Shown: in pieces, positions 43,054 to 51,405 of the stretch
Position numbering within the stretch: the first letter of the stretch is position 1
Layout: every line of letters begins with the position of its first letter
Assembly (NCBI GenBank): GCA_015232335.1
Contig: JADFZV010000001.1
Location: 124,001 to 188,000, forward strand
Length of the DNA stretch: 64,000 nt
Source: Alphaproteobacteria bacterium
Lineage (GTDB): Bacteria; Pseudomonadota; Alphaproteobacteria; Rhodospirillales; WMHbin7
Direction of reading: 5' to 3'
Made by a program: the position numbers and the translations under genes
Notes under the pieces: model-generated
The model's database searches: none
The model's input: only the letters and a program-made list of their open reading frames with translations
What the model was told of the DNA's origin: nothing

Positions 43054-44633
43054 GCGCGAAAGGCCTCTTGCCAGAAAGCCGTATCGGCGGGTGCGAAGAC
43101 GGATGCGGCGTCAATGGCTGGAGGGAGCGTCAGTTTGTCCAGCGCAGCGCCAAGAGCGGCGGCATCCGTTTCGGCAATGGCAACGCCGTCGGGCATCACA
43201 TCGACCGGCACCTTGCCTTGGGGCAGGAAGCGCAAGGTTGGAAGGTCCGCCAGCACGGCTTCCAATCCAACCGTGGTCAGGCAATAAAGCACAGCCGACA
43301 CGGCAATAATCTCTCCCAGGCGCTTTTCCGTGGGTTCAATTCCCTTCTCTGGCTGAAGATGAAAGGGAGTCATCGGATGGTCCTTGACAAGAAAATGCCG
43401 TCCCGCCTCGGCCAGAGGGCGCAAAGCATCAATCATTTGACCGGCGATATCGCTGTCGAAAGGAAGGGCTACGAAGACAGGGGCCGTTGGGTCATATTTG
43501 GTTGCGGGTGGCTTTGCAAAACGCAGCGCACCGCCCACGGCCAGAATATGGCGCGGGCAGCCATAACGCATCAGGCGGCTTAAGTCCGAGGAGCCGACGG
43601 TCAGAATGCGATCTGGCAGGCTTTGCAAGCCGTCTGGGTTGGAATGCGGCGCGTAGTTCCATTCGCGCCAGCCCACCGTGGCATGCTGATAGCCCAAGGT
43701 CGGAATGCGCCTAAGCTTGGCGGCACGCACTAAGGCGCGCTCCCAGGAATGATTCTCCCAGGGCCAGGCAACAATCTTGGGCTGAGCATGCTCGAGCCAA
43801 ATCTCTGTGCAGTGAATCTGCCAAGCAATAGCGGCGGCCTGCGCCGTAGCACCCTCGATCATCGCAGCACGACGGATCAGCCAGTTGCTGGACATCACAG
43901 GCCGCCAACGGGTCTTCCACAAGCCTCTTGCGAAATCCGGTTTGCCAAAACCATGCAGGCTGAAGCTCTGCCCGTTCTTGCCAAGATGCTGCGCGCTGTC
44001 GGGCTGGCCATCGACATGAATCATGCGAACAAGCTCGGGCATCTCTTTCATCAGCGAGCCGAAATAGGCGTCGTTGCCCTCTGCCGTGCTGGCCGGGTGG
44101 GCATAGACCAGGATGGTCGGTCTGTCCTTTGGGCAGGCCTGGGATTGTTCCGCCAATTGCCGCGCCCAGCCTGCAAAGCGCTGTCCGGCTGCCAGCCTGG
44201 CGGCAAAACCTCGTAGTTTTAATTTGACTTCCTTCCAGAAGAGCGGTGGCTTGGAACTAATATCGGCAACGCCATGCCTACCGGTCAGATGGCGAAACAG
44301 CCAGGGATCATCGCAGACAAGCAGGACCGTGTCCTTGCCGCTTGCCCATTCGTCGGCGAGCCGAGTCCATGCCAGCATCAGTCCGAAATCGGAAATATTG
44401 GCGGCCGAGGAAGGCGTTTGTGCCAGAACGCTGGAAGGTTCCTGCCCCAGGGCCTGGGCGATATTCCACCACTCCTCGACCGAGGCATCGAAGGCGGTTT
44501 CCAGCAACTTTGCCAGTCCCTTGATCTTCAACGCCGGATGCAGGCACGAAGGCTCCGGCGCACCTGCGATGGCGCACCAGCGATCGAACCCAGCCTTGGG
44601 AGGGCGGGCGGAGCGGCAGAGAAGAACGGGCAT
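43050..44633 (-). CDS. Surface-polysaccharide biosynthesis protein, GT-B-like
   Basis: 527 aa from ATG 44633 (a TTG one codon upstream is possible). No membrane segment. The second half carries IVAWPWENHSWERAL, IPTLGYQHATVGWREWNY and VKDHPMTPF, which recall capsule-type GT-B transferases and the surface carbohydrate biosynthesis family known as TIGR04326. VGLEAVLADLPTLRF near 470 fits a donor-phosphate loop. Exact family not certain. It lies between a DPM1-like GT2 and a heparinase-like gene. Confidence 0.65.
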   Translation of the reverse strand: MPVLLCRSARPPKAGFDRWCAIAGAPEPSCLHPALKIKGLAKLLETAFDASVEEWWNIAQALGQEPSSVLAQTPSSAANISDFGLMLAWTRLADEWASGKDTVLLVCDDPWLFRHLTGRHGVADISSKPPLFWKEVKLKLRGFAARLAAGQRFAGWARQLAEQSQACPKDRPTILVYAHPASTAEGNDAYFGSLMKEMPELVRMIHVDGQPDSAQHLGKNGQSFSLHGFGKPDFARGLWKTRWRPVMSSNWLIRRAAMIEGATAQAAAIAWQIHCTEIWLEHAQPKIVAWPWENHSWERALVRAAKLRRIPTLGYQHATVGWREWNYAPHSNPDGLQSLPDRILTVGSSDLSRLMRYGCPRHILAVGGALRFAKPPATKYDPTAPVFVALPFDSDIAGQMIDALRPLAEAGRHFLVKDHPMTPFHLQPEKGIEPTEKRLGEIIAVSAVLYCLTTVGLEAVLADLPTLRFLPQGKVPVDVMPDGVAIAETDAAALGAALDKLTLPPAIDAASVFAPADTAFWQEAFRA

Positions 44634-44636
44634 CAA

Positions 44637-45353
44637 TCAGCGCTTTGGGAACAGGCCCTGGCTAAGGATGGTGGTCAGCACCAAAATGACATGGTGGGCG
44701 CGAATCTTTTTGCCCTCGTCATAACTGCGGCCATGATAATTGATTGGCACCTCATACCAGACGCGGCTGGCCTTGACCGCCTTGGTCAGAATCTCTGCCT
44801 GCTGCTCCCAACCGAACGTGGTCAGGCGGTCGGCATCGATTAGGGAGCGTTTAAAAACCAGATAGCAGGAATAGATATCTGTGAAGGTCGTGTTGTTGAC
44901 CAGATTGAACAAAAGCGTGATGAAGCTGTTGCCCAAACGGTGCCAGAAATAGAAGACCCGTGTCTGGCTGGGGGCGACGAAGCGGCTGCCCATCACCACC
45001 TCGGCCCCGCGATCCGTGATGGGGGCCAGCAGGGCGGCGTAGTCGCAAGGGTCGTATTCCAGATCTGCATCTTGAAACAGAATGTAATCGCCGGTGGCGG
45101 CTCGGATGCCATCTTGAACCGCAGCCCCTTTGCCGCCATTGCAAACGCGCTCTATCAGCTTTGAATAAAGCTCGGGGCGTGATTTAAGTCTTGCGAGCGT
45201 TTCATCCTTCGAGCCGTCATCGACCACCAGAATTTCAAAGGAAACCCCCTCAAGCCTTTGCGCCCTCACGCGCTCAAGACAGGCCAGAATCGTGGCCTCT
45301 TCATTGTAAACGGGGATAACGACGCTGACGTTAAGCATCTCTCGAATTACCAT
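44637..45353 (-). CDS. DPM1-like family 2 glycosyltransferase (copy 2)
   Basis: 238 aa; a start at MLNVSVVIP (45338) is equally natural. VSVVIPVYNEEATI, VVDDGSKDETL and FQDADLEYDPCDYAALL carry the GT-A motifs, and HGRSYDEGKKIRAHH is the C-terminal DPM1-type motif. It likely makes a polyprenyl-phosphate sugar for a GT-C enzyme. Paralogous to 29157; both keep the DADLEYXPXXY sequence and the EGKKI tail. Confidence 0.9.
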   Translation of the reverse strand: MVIREMLNVSVVIPVYNEEATILACLERVRAQRLEGVSFEILVVDDGSKDETLARLKSRPELYSKLIERVCNGGKGAAVQDGIRAATGDYILFQDADLEYDPCDYAALLAPITDRGAEVVMGSRFVAPSQTRVFYFWHRLGNSFITLLFNLVNNTTFTDIYSCYLVFKRSLIDADRLTTFGWEQQAEILTKAVKASRVWYEVPINYHGRSYDEGKKIRAHHVILVLTTILSQGLFPKR

Positions 45354-46210
45354 GCCGTATAGCGGTTGGCGAGCGACAAATCGCGCTTCAGAAGCACCGC
45401 GAAAAAGCCCTCGAAGTCAAGGCGCGCCCATAAGGATGCTGTGACCGCCAGGAAATGCTTTTTGGGATATTGCCGATATAGTCGAGACAGGACCGGCGAA
45501 AAGCCGGAAAACCTGGCGAGGCGCAACCAATCTTTGGGTGACAGTTCGAACAGATGCATTTCTTCGGCGGTAATGGCACTTGGCAGCAAAGCCGTGTCCA
45601 TGTCCAGTTCGCGACCGCCAAAGCGGCTTTGGCGCACATAGGGCACACTCATCAACAGCCAGGGCGAGCTGCCAGAAGTTGCCAGCCGGTGCAGAAAGCG
45701 CAAGGGGTCGGTCAAATGCTCGACCATTTCGAAGGTCATGAAAAGATCGGGCGCAATGCCTTCAAGATCCATTTCCTCTGCCCGGGCCAAAAGGGCGTCG
45801 CCGCCCTTGGACTTGACCTTGTCTACGGCCACCGGATCGAGATTGACGCTGATCACGCGCTTGACCCGAGGCTCCAGCGCCTTGATATAGGTCGCGTGAT
45901 TGCCGCAGGAATCGCCAATGTCGGCCAGCACCAGATTGCTTCCGCCAAGATGCGCGATGGCTTCCAGTGCCATCTGTACCTGAAAGGCGTGAAGGCTGCG
46001 CATCTTGCATTCCCAATAGCGTACATACTCCGCCTCATCCATCGCCAGGCTGTACTGGTCGCGGATATCGGGGAGAATGGTGCGCAGCCGTTGGCGCAGA
46101 TCAAGCAGCCCCTGTTCCTTGGCAGCTGCATCAAGCGACGCCGCCGAGAGCTTCTGGTAAAGGGCGCGGGTATCCAAGCCCAAAGATTTGGCACAACGAA
46201 TCAAACTCAT
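45347..46210 (-). CDS. Class I SAM-dependent methyltransferase
   Basis: 287 aa. LVLADIGDSCGNHATYI near 93 is a somewhat unusual SAM loop (D-S-C-G-N instead of G-X-G); ISVNLDPVAVDK gives the acidic ribose position and MTFEMVEHLTDPLRF motif post-II. It overlaps the GT2 gene by 7 nt and the next methyltransferase as ATGA. Probable sugar methyltransferase, substrate unknown. Confidence 0.75.
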   Translation of the reverse strand: MSLIRCAKSLGLDTRALYQKLSAASLDAAAKEQGLLDLRQRLRTILPDIRDQYSLAMDEAEYVRYWECKMRSLHAFQVQMALEAIAHLGGSNLVLADIGDSCGNHATYIKALEPRVKRVISVNLDPVAVDKVKSKGGDALLARAEEMDLEGIAPDLFMTFEMVEHLTDPLRFLHRLATSGSSPWLLMSVPYVRQSRFGGRELDMDTALLPSAITAEEMHLFELSPKDWLRLARFSGFSPVLSRLYRQYPKKHFLAVTASLWARLDFEGFFAVLLKRDLSLANRYTAW

Positions 46211-46878
46211 TTTTCCGCCAGATAGGCTGAGGTCATGATCTGGGCAAGCGGGGTGCGCGCCGCTCGTGAGGGTGGATGACGGTATCCATAGCGCGACAGC
46301 CGTGCCGCATTGTCGGTAAGACGCACGGCCTCTGCCAGGGCTTCGCCTGCATTCAAAACAATATAGGGCAGGCGCAACTCGGCCTTTTCGGTGTCGCCTG
46401 AAAAATCCATGCCGAACCAGGAGACGGTCTTGTCATCCAGAGTGGGGCCTTCGGTTTCGCGCAGATCGAACAGCAGGGCACCGCTTGTCCGTGTCCAGGC
46501 AGTGGCCAGGGTTTGCCGCCAGGATTCATGCAGATGCAAAATGCCCAGAACCAGCACCAGATCGAAACGCTCGTCGCCCAGCGCCGATAGATCCCCCTCG
46601 GGGCAGCACAAGAAGCGGTGGTCCGGATGTCGCTCTTGGGCCAAGGCGATCATGTCTGGGCTGATATCGACACCCGTGTAGCGAAAGGACGTCAGATGCT
46701 CGCCCAGTACCGAGGCAAAACCGCCCTGGGCGCACCCGATATCCAGAACGCGCATGCCTTCTTGCAATCGATCCTTCAGAAAGAACCATTCCGACGGATA
46801 AACATCTGCTGTGGTGCCGCGTTCCTTCGAAAAGAAATCTAGAACGCCGGGCTGACTCCAGGACTGAGCGTTGCTCAT
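46207..46878 (-). CDS. Class I SAM-dependent methyltransferase
   Basis: 223 aa. MRVLDIGCAQGGFASVLG (about 38-55), TGVDISPDMIALAQ and DLVLVLGILHLHES follow the canonical order. ATGA overlaps on both sides couple it to a second methyltransferase and to the 2-hydroxyacid dehydrogenase, so it may modify the product of the 46875-53620 enzymes. Substrate not readable. Confidence 0.85.
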   Translation of the reverse strand: MSNAQSWSQPGVLDFFSKERGTTADVYPSEWFFLKDRLQEGMRVLDIGCAQGGFASVLGEHLTSFRYTGVDISPDMIALAQERHPDHRFLCCPEGDLSALGDERFDLVLVLGILHLHESWRQTLATAWTRTSGALLFDLRETEGPTLDDKTVSWFGMDFSGDTEKAELRLPYIVLNAGEALAEAVRLTDNAARLSRYGYRHPPSRAARTPLAQIMTSAYLAEK

Positions 46879-47816
46879 GACAGGGCTACCTGCAAAGGAT
46901 CGCCGTAATGGTCAAGTCCGTCGATGGCGGCCCGACCCATGGCCAGCATGGCCTCCTCGGCCGATCCGCCGATATGGGGTGTTACCAGAAAATTGGGCAG
47001 GTGAATCAGCTCCATGTCCGAGGGGGGCTCGACTGCGAACACATCAAGTGCTGCCGCTGCCAATCTTCCTTCAATTAGCATGGCTTTCAGTTCGGCCTCG
47101 TCTAGCAATCCGCCACGAGCCGCATTGATCAAAATGGCGTCGGGTCGCATCAGGCGCATGCGCGTAGCCGACAGGATATTGCGCGTACTGTCATCCAGGG
47201 GCAGGTGCAGCGTCACTACATCGGCCTGCTTCAGCAATTCTTCCAGCCCCATCATTTCGACACCCCATTGGGTGCAGAAATCGGGCATCGGCTTAAAGTC
47301 GTGGGCGATGATGCGGCAACCCCAGGGCTTGAGCAATTGGGTAAGGTCCTTGCCGATGTGGCCGAGACCAACGATTCCCACCGTACGCTGGGACAACTGG
47401 CGGCCCATCAATTGCTTCCACCCCCCGGCCTGCACTTGTGCGTTTCCTTGCGGAATATGACGCAGCAACGCAACAGCATAGCTGATCACCAATTCAGAAA
47501 CAGAGCGCTTGTTGACGCCGCCTTGCCAGCCCAGCTTGATGCCGCGCCGCTTCATGGCCTCAAGATCGATCATGTCGAGACCGACGCCGTATTTCGCCAC
47601 CACCTTAAGCTCGGGCAGTTGGCCGAGCAGCGCGTCATCCAGGCGCTCAAGCGCAGTGACGATTTTTTCGTGACCTTGCAGAAACGCAACCAGCTCTTCT
47701 CCGCCCAGTGATTTTCCCTCGTCATTGAATGTGACCTGGGGATAGCGGGCCAGCAATTCGGCGCGCAAAACGGGATGCTTCGAGAAGGAGCGCGAGGCGA
47801 CGGCGACTTTGGTCAT
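46875..47816 (-). CDS. D-isomer-specific 2-hydroxyacid dehydrogenase
   Basis: 313 aa. VGIVGLGHIGKDL (about 146) is the NAD-binding loop; catalytic Arg in NAARGGLLDEAEL, Glu in VFAVEPPSD and His in TPHIGGSAEEA are all present. The N-terminal KYGVGLDMIDLEA is phosphoglycerate dehydrogenase-like. No ACT or other extra domain. In this run of metabolic genes it may supply or reduce a 2-keto acid intermediate, for example a hydroxypyruvate-type compound. ATGA overlaps both ways. Confidence 0.9.
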   Translation of the reverse strand: MTKVAVASRSFSKHPVLRAELLARYPQVTFNDEGKSLGGEELVAFLQGHEKIVTALERLDDALLGQLPELKVVAKYGVGLDMIDLEAMKRRGIKLGWQGGVNKRSVSELVISYAVALLRHIPQGNAQVQAGGWKQLMGRQLSQRTVGIVGLGHIGKDLTQLLKPWGCRIIAHDFKPMPDFCTQWGVEMMGLEELLKQADVVTLHLPLDDSTRNILSATRMRLMRPDAILINAARGGLLDEAELKAMLIEGRLAAAALDVFAVEPPSDMELIHLPNFLVTPHIGGSAEEAMLAMGRAAIDGLDHYGDPLQVALS

Positions 47817-48886
47817 GCGGGGCGCACCACGTCCAAATAGGTCCGGGCCAGGGCTAGAAACCGGTCGTCAACCGCAAGGGTACGCCGCTCGATCCGACCC
47901 TCGCCATGCGGCAGTATGACCGTCACTGATTCCGCGCTTACATTCTTCTTGTCCTTGGACAATGCCGCCATGAAGGCATCGAAAGGAATTGGCGTTATTT
48001 CGTATCCTTGGTAATTGGCTTTCAGAACCGGGTGGGCGCGCCCCGGCAGTTCAGCCTCGCACAGGCCCAGCCCGGCCGCGATATGATTGGCCATGTCAAG
48101 CCCGATAGTGACGGCGATGCCATGGGGCACGGCAAATTGCGTCGCCGCCTCGATGGCATGGCCGAAGCTGTGGCCATAATTGAAAATGTTGCGGACCCCC
48201 TGATCGAATTCGTCCTGCTCGATATAGCGCTTTTTGATCTCGAGACTGGCCCGAAGATAGCGCAGCAGCAAGGAACGATCCTTCAGCATTGCTTGGTAAT
48301 CATTGGCGATGCGCAAGAACGAAGCCGGGCTATCGATGGCATGGACTTTCAGCATTTCGCCGATGCCGGATCGCACGTCGCGCTGATCCAGCGTTTCCAG
48401 AAAACGGGTGGAGAGATCAATGCGCTTGGGTGGCGTGAAAGTGCCCAGAATATTTTTTGCTTCTGCGCAATTGATCGAGCTTTTCGAGCCAATGCAGGAA
48501 TCGGCCTGAGCCAAAAGTGTGGTGGGCAGAAAGCGCCAATCCAGCCCACGCAGCAGGGTGGCAGCCAGAAAACAGGTGATATCCTGCACAATGCCGCCGC
48601 CGATGGCGACCAAAGTGTGGCCGCGCCTGACGCCCTGAGCGACCAGATGAGCGACATAGACGGGAAACCGCTCCAGCGATTTAGCCTCCTCCGAAGCCTC
48701 GATCAGCAAAGCCGAGGGATGGGCCAAAATCCGATCCATCTTGCTTGCGTACAAATCAGCCACGCGCCGGTCGATGATGAAATGCAGGCCGGACAGATCT
48801 GACGCATTCAACGCGTCCAACGCATCCTCGTCGAATCGTACTTCGTAAGGCCCCTTGTGCGACTGAATGACCAACGGATCAAACAC
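47813..48886 (-). CDS. Dehydroquinate synthase-like sugar phosphate cyclase
   Basis: 357 aa from GTG 48886, overlapping the SDR stop by 8 nt; the frame stays open 32 codons further inside the SDR gene. GGGIVQDITCFLAATLLRG (about 96), PTTLLAQADSCIGSKSSIN, SGIGEMLK (Glu metal ligand, about 177), YGHSFGHAIE and PHGIAVTIG (His ligands) are the AroB family's NAD and metal sites. Residues differing from AroB include QADSCIGSK for QVDSSVGGK and HGIAV for HGEAV. It is unlikely to be the housekeeping AroB; it may cyclise a sugar phosphate to a cyclitol precursor. Exact substrate unknown. Confidence 0.85.
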   Translation of the reverse strand: MFDPLVIQSHKGPYEVRFDEDALDALNASDLSGLHFIIDRRVADLYASKMDRILAHPSALLIEASEEAKSLERFPVYVAHLVAQGVRRGHTLVAIGGGIVQDITCFLAATLLRGLDWRFLPTTLLAQADSCIGSKSSINCAEAKNILGTFTPPKRIDLSTRFLETLDQRDVRSGIGEMLKVHAIDSPASFLRIANDYQAMLKDRSLLLRYLRASLEIKKRYIEQDEFDQGVRNIFNYGHSFGHAIEAATQFAVPHGIAVTIGLDMANHIAAGLGLCEAELPGRAHPVLKANYQGYEITPIPFDAFMAALSKDKKNVSAESVTVILPHGEGRIERRTLAVDDRFLALARTYLDVVRPA

Positions 48887-49586
48887 GCGTGAAGCCCCCG
48901 TCGATGGCGATATTCTGGCCGGAAATATAGGTGTTTTCGGGCCCGGCCAGCCAGGCCGCAAAAGTGGCGATTTCCTGAACATTGCCCAACCTGCCCATGG
49001 GAATTTCCTGGACCACCTGCGCTAGCCCCTCCGGCCCCAGCATGCGCTGTGTCAGCTCGGTTTCAATAAAGCCGGGTGCTATGCAGTTGGCCAGAATGCC
49101 GTCCTTTGCCACTTCGGCGGCCAGGGCGGTTGTCATGCCGTCGATGGCGAACTTGCTGGCGGAATAGCTGGCGCGTTGGATGCGCGATATTTTTCCCCAG
49201 ATCGAGGAAATATTGACGATGCGCCCCCAGCCCTGCTTGCGCATATGGGGGACCACGGCGCGAGTGAGTAAAAACGGCGCCGTCACATTCACCGCCTGGA
49301 TCTTGGCAAAGTCCTTGGGATCTATTTCCGCAAAAGGGGATATTTTGTTGATGCCGGCATTGTTGATCAAAATGTCGATCTTCATGTCGGCGATGCGATC
49401 GGCGAAATTGGAGGTTGCCTTTGGGTCGGAAAAATCGACGGTTTCATAGGCACATCCCGCAGGGGCTTCTCCGTTGGGTTTTGTGCCTGTCACGATCACA
49501 GTCTCGCCGCGTTTCAATAGTGTTTCTGCAATAGCGCGTCCGATGCCGCGCGTTCCGCCGGTGATCAGGGCCGTTCGCGCCGTCAT
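48879..49586 (-). CDS. Short-chain dehydrogenase/reductase (FabG-like)
   Basis: 235 aa from ATG 49586, which follows GGGGGAG at ideal spacing and overlaps the preceding stop as TGATG. TALITGGTRGIGRAIA binds NAD(P); NNAGINK, SSIWGKISRIQRASYSASK (catalytic Ser, Tyr, Lys) and IAPGFIETEL follow the classical SDR order. The C-terminal YISGQNIAIDGGFTRV is FabG-like. Here it probably oxidises or reduces a sugar or cyclitol intermediate; fatty-acid use is unlikely from its position. Confidence 0.9.
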   Translation of the reverse strand: MTARTALITGGTRGIGRAIAETLLKRGETVIVTGTKPNGEAPAGCAYETVDFSDPKATSNFADRIADMKIDILINNAGINKISPFAEIDPKDFAKIQAVNVTAPFLLTRAVVPHMRKQGWGRIVNISSIWGKISRIQRASYSASKFAIDGMTTALAAEVAKDGILANCIAPGFIETELTQRMLGPEGLAQVVQEIPMGRLGNVQEIATFAAWLAGPENTYISGQNIAIDGGFTRV

Positions 49587-50356
49587 CAGTAGCTCCCCCA
49601 CAAAGGGTCTTGGGCCATCGCGGCCTCGACGGTGGCGATGTCGTGCGGACTGTCCACAGAGAAGCTGGGCCGGTAGGGATAGGGGGCTATGTATTGGTGA
49701 TAGGCATGATCGTAAAGCCGGTTGCTGTCGCAGGCCTCCTTGATTTCAAGCGGCGATGGCAAGAGTTCAGTAAACAGTTTCAGAAAATGCCAGCGAAAGC
49801 CGAAAATGCCGTAGATGCGACGCGCCCCCAATTCGGGCGAGAAGGACTTGCAGTAGGGCAGGGGGGCGCGCGATGTGTAAAGCACCTTGCCCTTGAGATC
49901 CCAGATAATCTTAAGCGCGTCCGGATTGCGGTATTGCGCTTCATCCACGATGTCCATGGCTAGAATGGTTCCTAAAACCTCCTGAGGGCGCTCTTCCATG
50001 GGTGCTATGGTGGCTGCAATCATGTCGGGATGCATCATCGGCTCGTCGCCCTGCACATTGAGCACGATATCGTCATGTGCAATCTGAAAGCCGCATTTGG
50101 TGGCGGCTTCGGCAACGCGGTCCAGGGCGCGAACATGATCAGAGCGCGTCATAATGACCGGATAGCCTTTGCTTTCGGCAAAGGTCTTGATTTCCTCATC
50201 GCAGGTGCAGATTGCCAGGGCATCCCAGCGCGGAAACTTCTTAGCGCGCTCGAACACATGCTCCAGCATCGGGCGCCCGAAGATTGGGAAAAGCGGCTTG
50301 CCGGGAAAGCGGCTGGCCGCCATGCGGGCGGGAATAAGTCCGATGATGCGTGTCAT
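49586..50356 (-). CDS. KdsB-like CMP-sugar synthetase (cytidylyltransferase)
   Basis: 256 aa from ATG 50356, ATGA overlap with the oxidoreductase gene. IIGLIPARMAASRFPGKPL (about 4-22) is the CTP-binding loop and NVQGDEP (100-106) the metal-binding region of 3-deoxy-manno-octulosonate cytidylyltransferases. The segment that reads ADHXSGTER in KdsB is SDHVRALDR here, and a ACDSNRLYDHAY stretch replaces the usual LEQLR region, so the sugar-binding site appears changed. It probably activates a KDO-like or different acid with CMP. Confidence 0.87.
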   Translation of the reverse strand: MTRIIGLIPARMAASRFPGKPLFPIFGRPMLEHVFERAKKFPRWDALAICTCDEEIKTFAESKGYPVIMTRSDHVRALDRVAEAATKCGFQIAHDDIVLNVQGDEPMMHPDMIAATIAPMEERPQEVLGTILAMDIVDEAQYRNPDALKIIWDLKGKVLYTSRAPLPYCKSFSPELGARRIYGIFGFRWHFLKLFTELLPSPLEIKEACDSNRLYDHAYHQYIAPYPYRPSFSVDSPHDIATVEAAMAQDPLWGSY

Positions 50357-51405
50357 GGGGCGAAATTCTCCACGATGTCGGAAAGGTTCCAGCGCGCCTG
50401 CCAATCCGAATCGGCGCAATAGATGCGATAGACCAGTTGCATGGTGTTCCAGGCATCTTGAGACGAGCCCGCCTCGACCTTCCCGCCTCGCAAGACGGCG
50501 TCGGCGAATTCAGCCACTTCATCGGCCCAGGAAGGGTCCTTGCGGTAGTGCGTGGTTTGCTCTCTAGGATCGCCCGAATCATCTTGGGGATCGGCCCAAA
50601 GAACGGTCAGCGTTTCAGCGCCATAGCTTTTCGATCCCGACAGAATGCCCGACAGAATCAAGGCCCCCTTCTCGAAAGTGATTTCCAGGCTGAAGCGGTG
50701 TCGCCATTGCGTCGCCGTGGAATGCAGCATGGCCACAACGCCCTTATGGCTGCGCAGCAGGGCATAGGCATTATCCTCGACATCATGGCCCCAGAAGCGA
50801 TTATCGACGAAGCTTTTGACATCGACGAATTCGCCGGCAAACAAGCGCATCAGATCGACCATATGAATGCCCTGGTCAAGCAAAATGCCCCCGCCCGCCT
50901 GGGCCCGCTTGGTGCGCCAGTCGGAATGTGCGCCGAAGCTGACAAACTTCGATTTGCCGTAAACGCCCCTGAGATTGACCACGCTGCCCAATTCGCCCGA
51001 GCGCAGAATCGCCAGCGCATCGCGTACCGAGTCATGATAGCGGTGATTGAATCCATACTTCAATTTAAGGGCGGGATGCCTGCGCTCGGCCTCGATGACG
51101 CGGGCGATGTCGGAAAGATCGCGCCCCGGCGGCTTTTCGCAAAAGACGTGCAATCCCTGCTCCAGCCCCGCAATCGTGACATCCGCCGCCACGTCGTTGG
51201 TCAGGCAAACAAACAGCGCATCCAGGGCCTCGGATTTCAGCAATTTCTCGGGCGTTTGGTAGTGGCGAACGCCGTCGTCGAAGGTGCCCTCATCGGCAAA
51301 TGCGCGGTCGCAGACCGCCACAACGCGCATATCGCTTCTCTTGTCGATATATTGGCGCCGCCGCTTGCCGACAACGCCATAACCGGCGATTCCAATTTTC
51401 AGCAT
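50353..51405 (-). CDS. Gfo/Idh/MocA family oxidoreductase
   Basis: 350 aa. LKIGIAGYGVVGKRRRQY binds NAD(P); HVFCEKPPGRDLSD has the conserved EKP; YGFNHRYHDSVRDAL and ILLDQGIHMVDLMRLF include the catalytic His. It overlaps its paralogue at 51399 by 7 nt. The tandem with a second family member, followed by an aminotransferase upstream, suggests oxidation of a hydroxyl to a ketone that is then aminated. Confidence 0.9.
   Translation of the reverse strand: MLKIGIAGYGVVGKRRRQYIDKRSDMRVVAVCDRAFADEGTFDDGVRHYQTPEKLLKSEALDALFVCLTNDVAADVTIAGLEQGLHVFCEKPPGRDLSDIARVIEAERRHPALKLKYGFNHRYHDSVRDALAILRSGELGSVVNLRGVYGKSKFVSFGAHSDWRTKRAQAGGGILLDQGIHMVDLMRLFAGEFVDVKSFVDNRFWGHDVEDNAYALLRSHKGVVAMLHSTATQWRHRFSLEITFEKGALILSGILSGSKSYGAETLTVLWADPQDDSGDPREQTTHYRKDPSWADEVAEFADAVLRGGKVEAGSSQDAWNTMQLVYRIYCADSDWQARWNLSDIVENFAP

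Noticed and set aside
47813..48886. Housekeeping aroB (3-dehydroquinate synthase)
   Set aside because: Active-site loops differ from AroB and the gene is embedded in a glycan operon; kept as a family-level call only.
47813..48982. Long N-terminal form of the cyclase (389 aa)
   Set aside because: The 32 extra residues are encoded inside the SDR gene and do not resemble the AroB family; GTG 48886 gives a normal N-terminus.
49586..50356. Standard kdsB
   Set aside because: Sugar-binding segments differ and no other KDO genes (kdsA, kdsC, kdsD) are nearby; called KdsB-like only.
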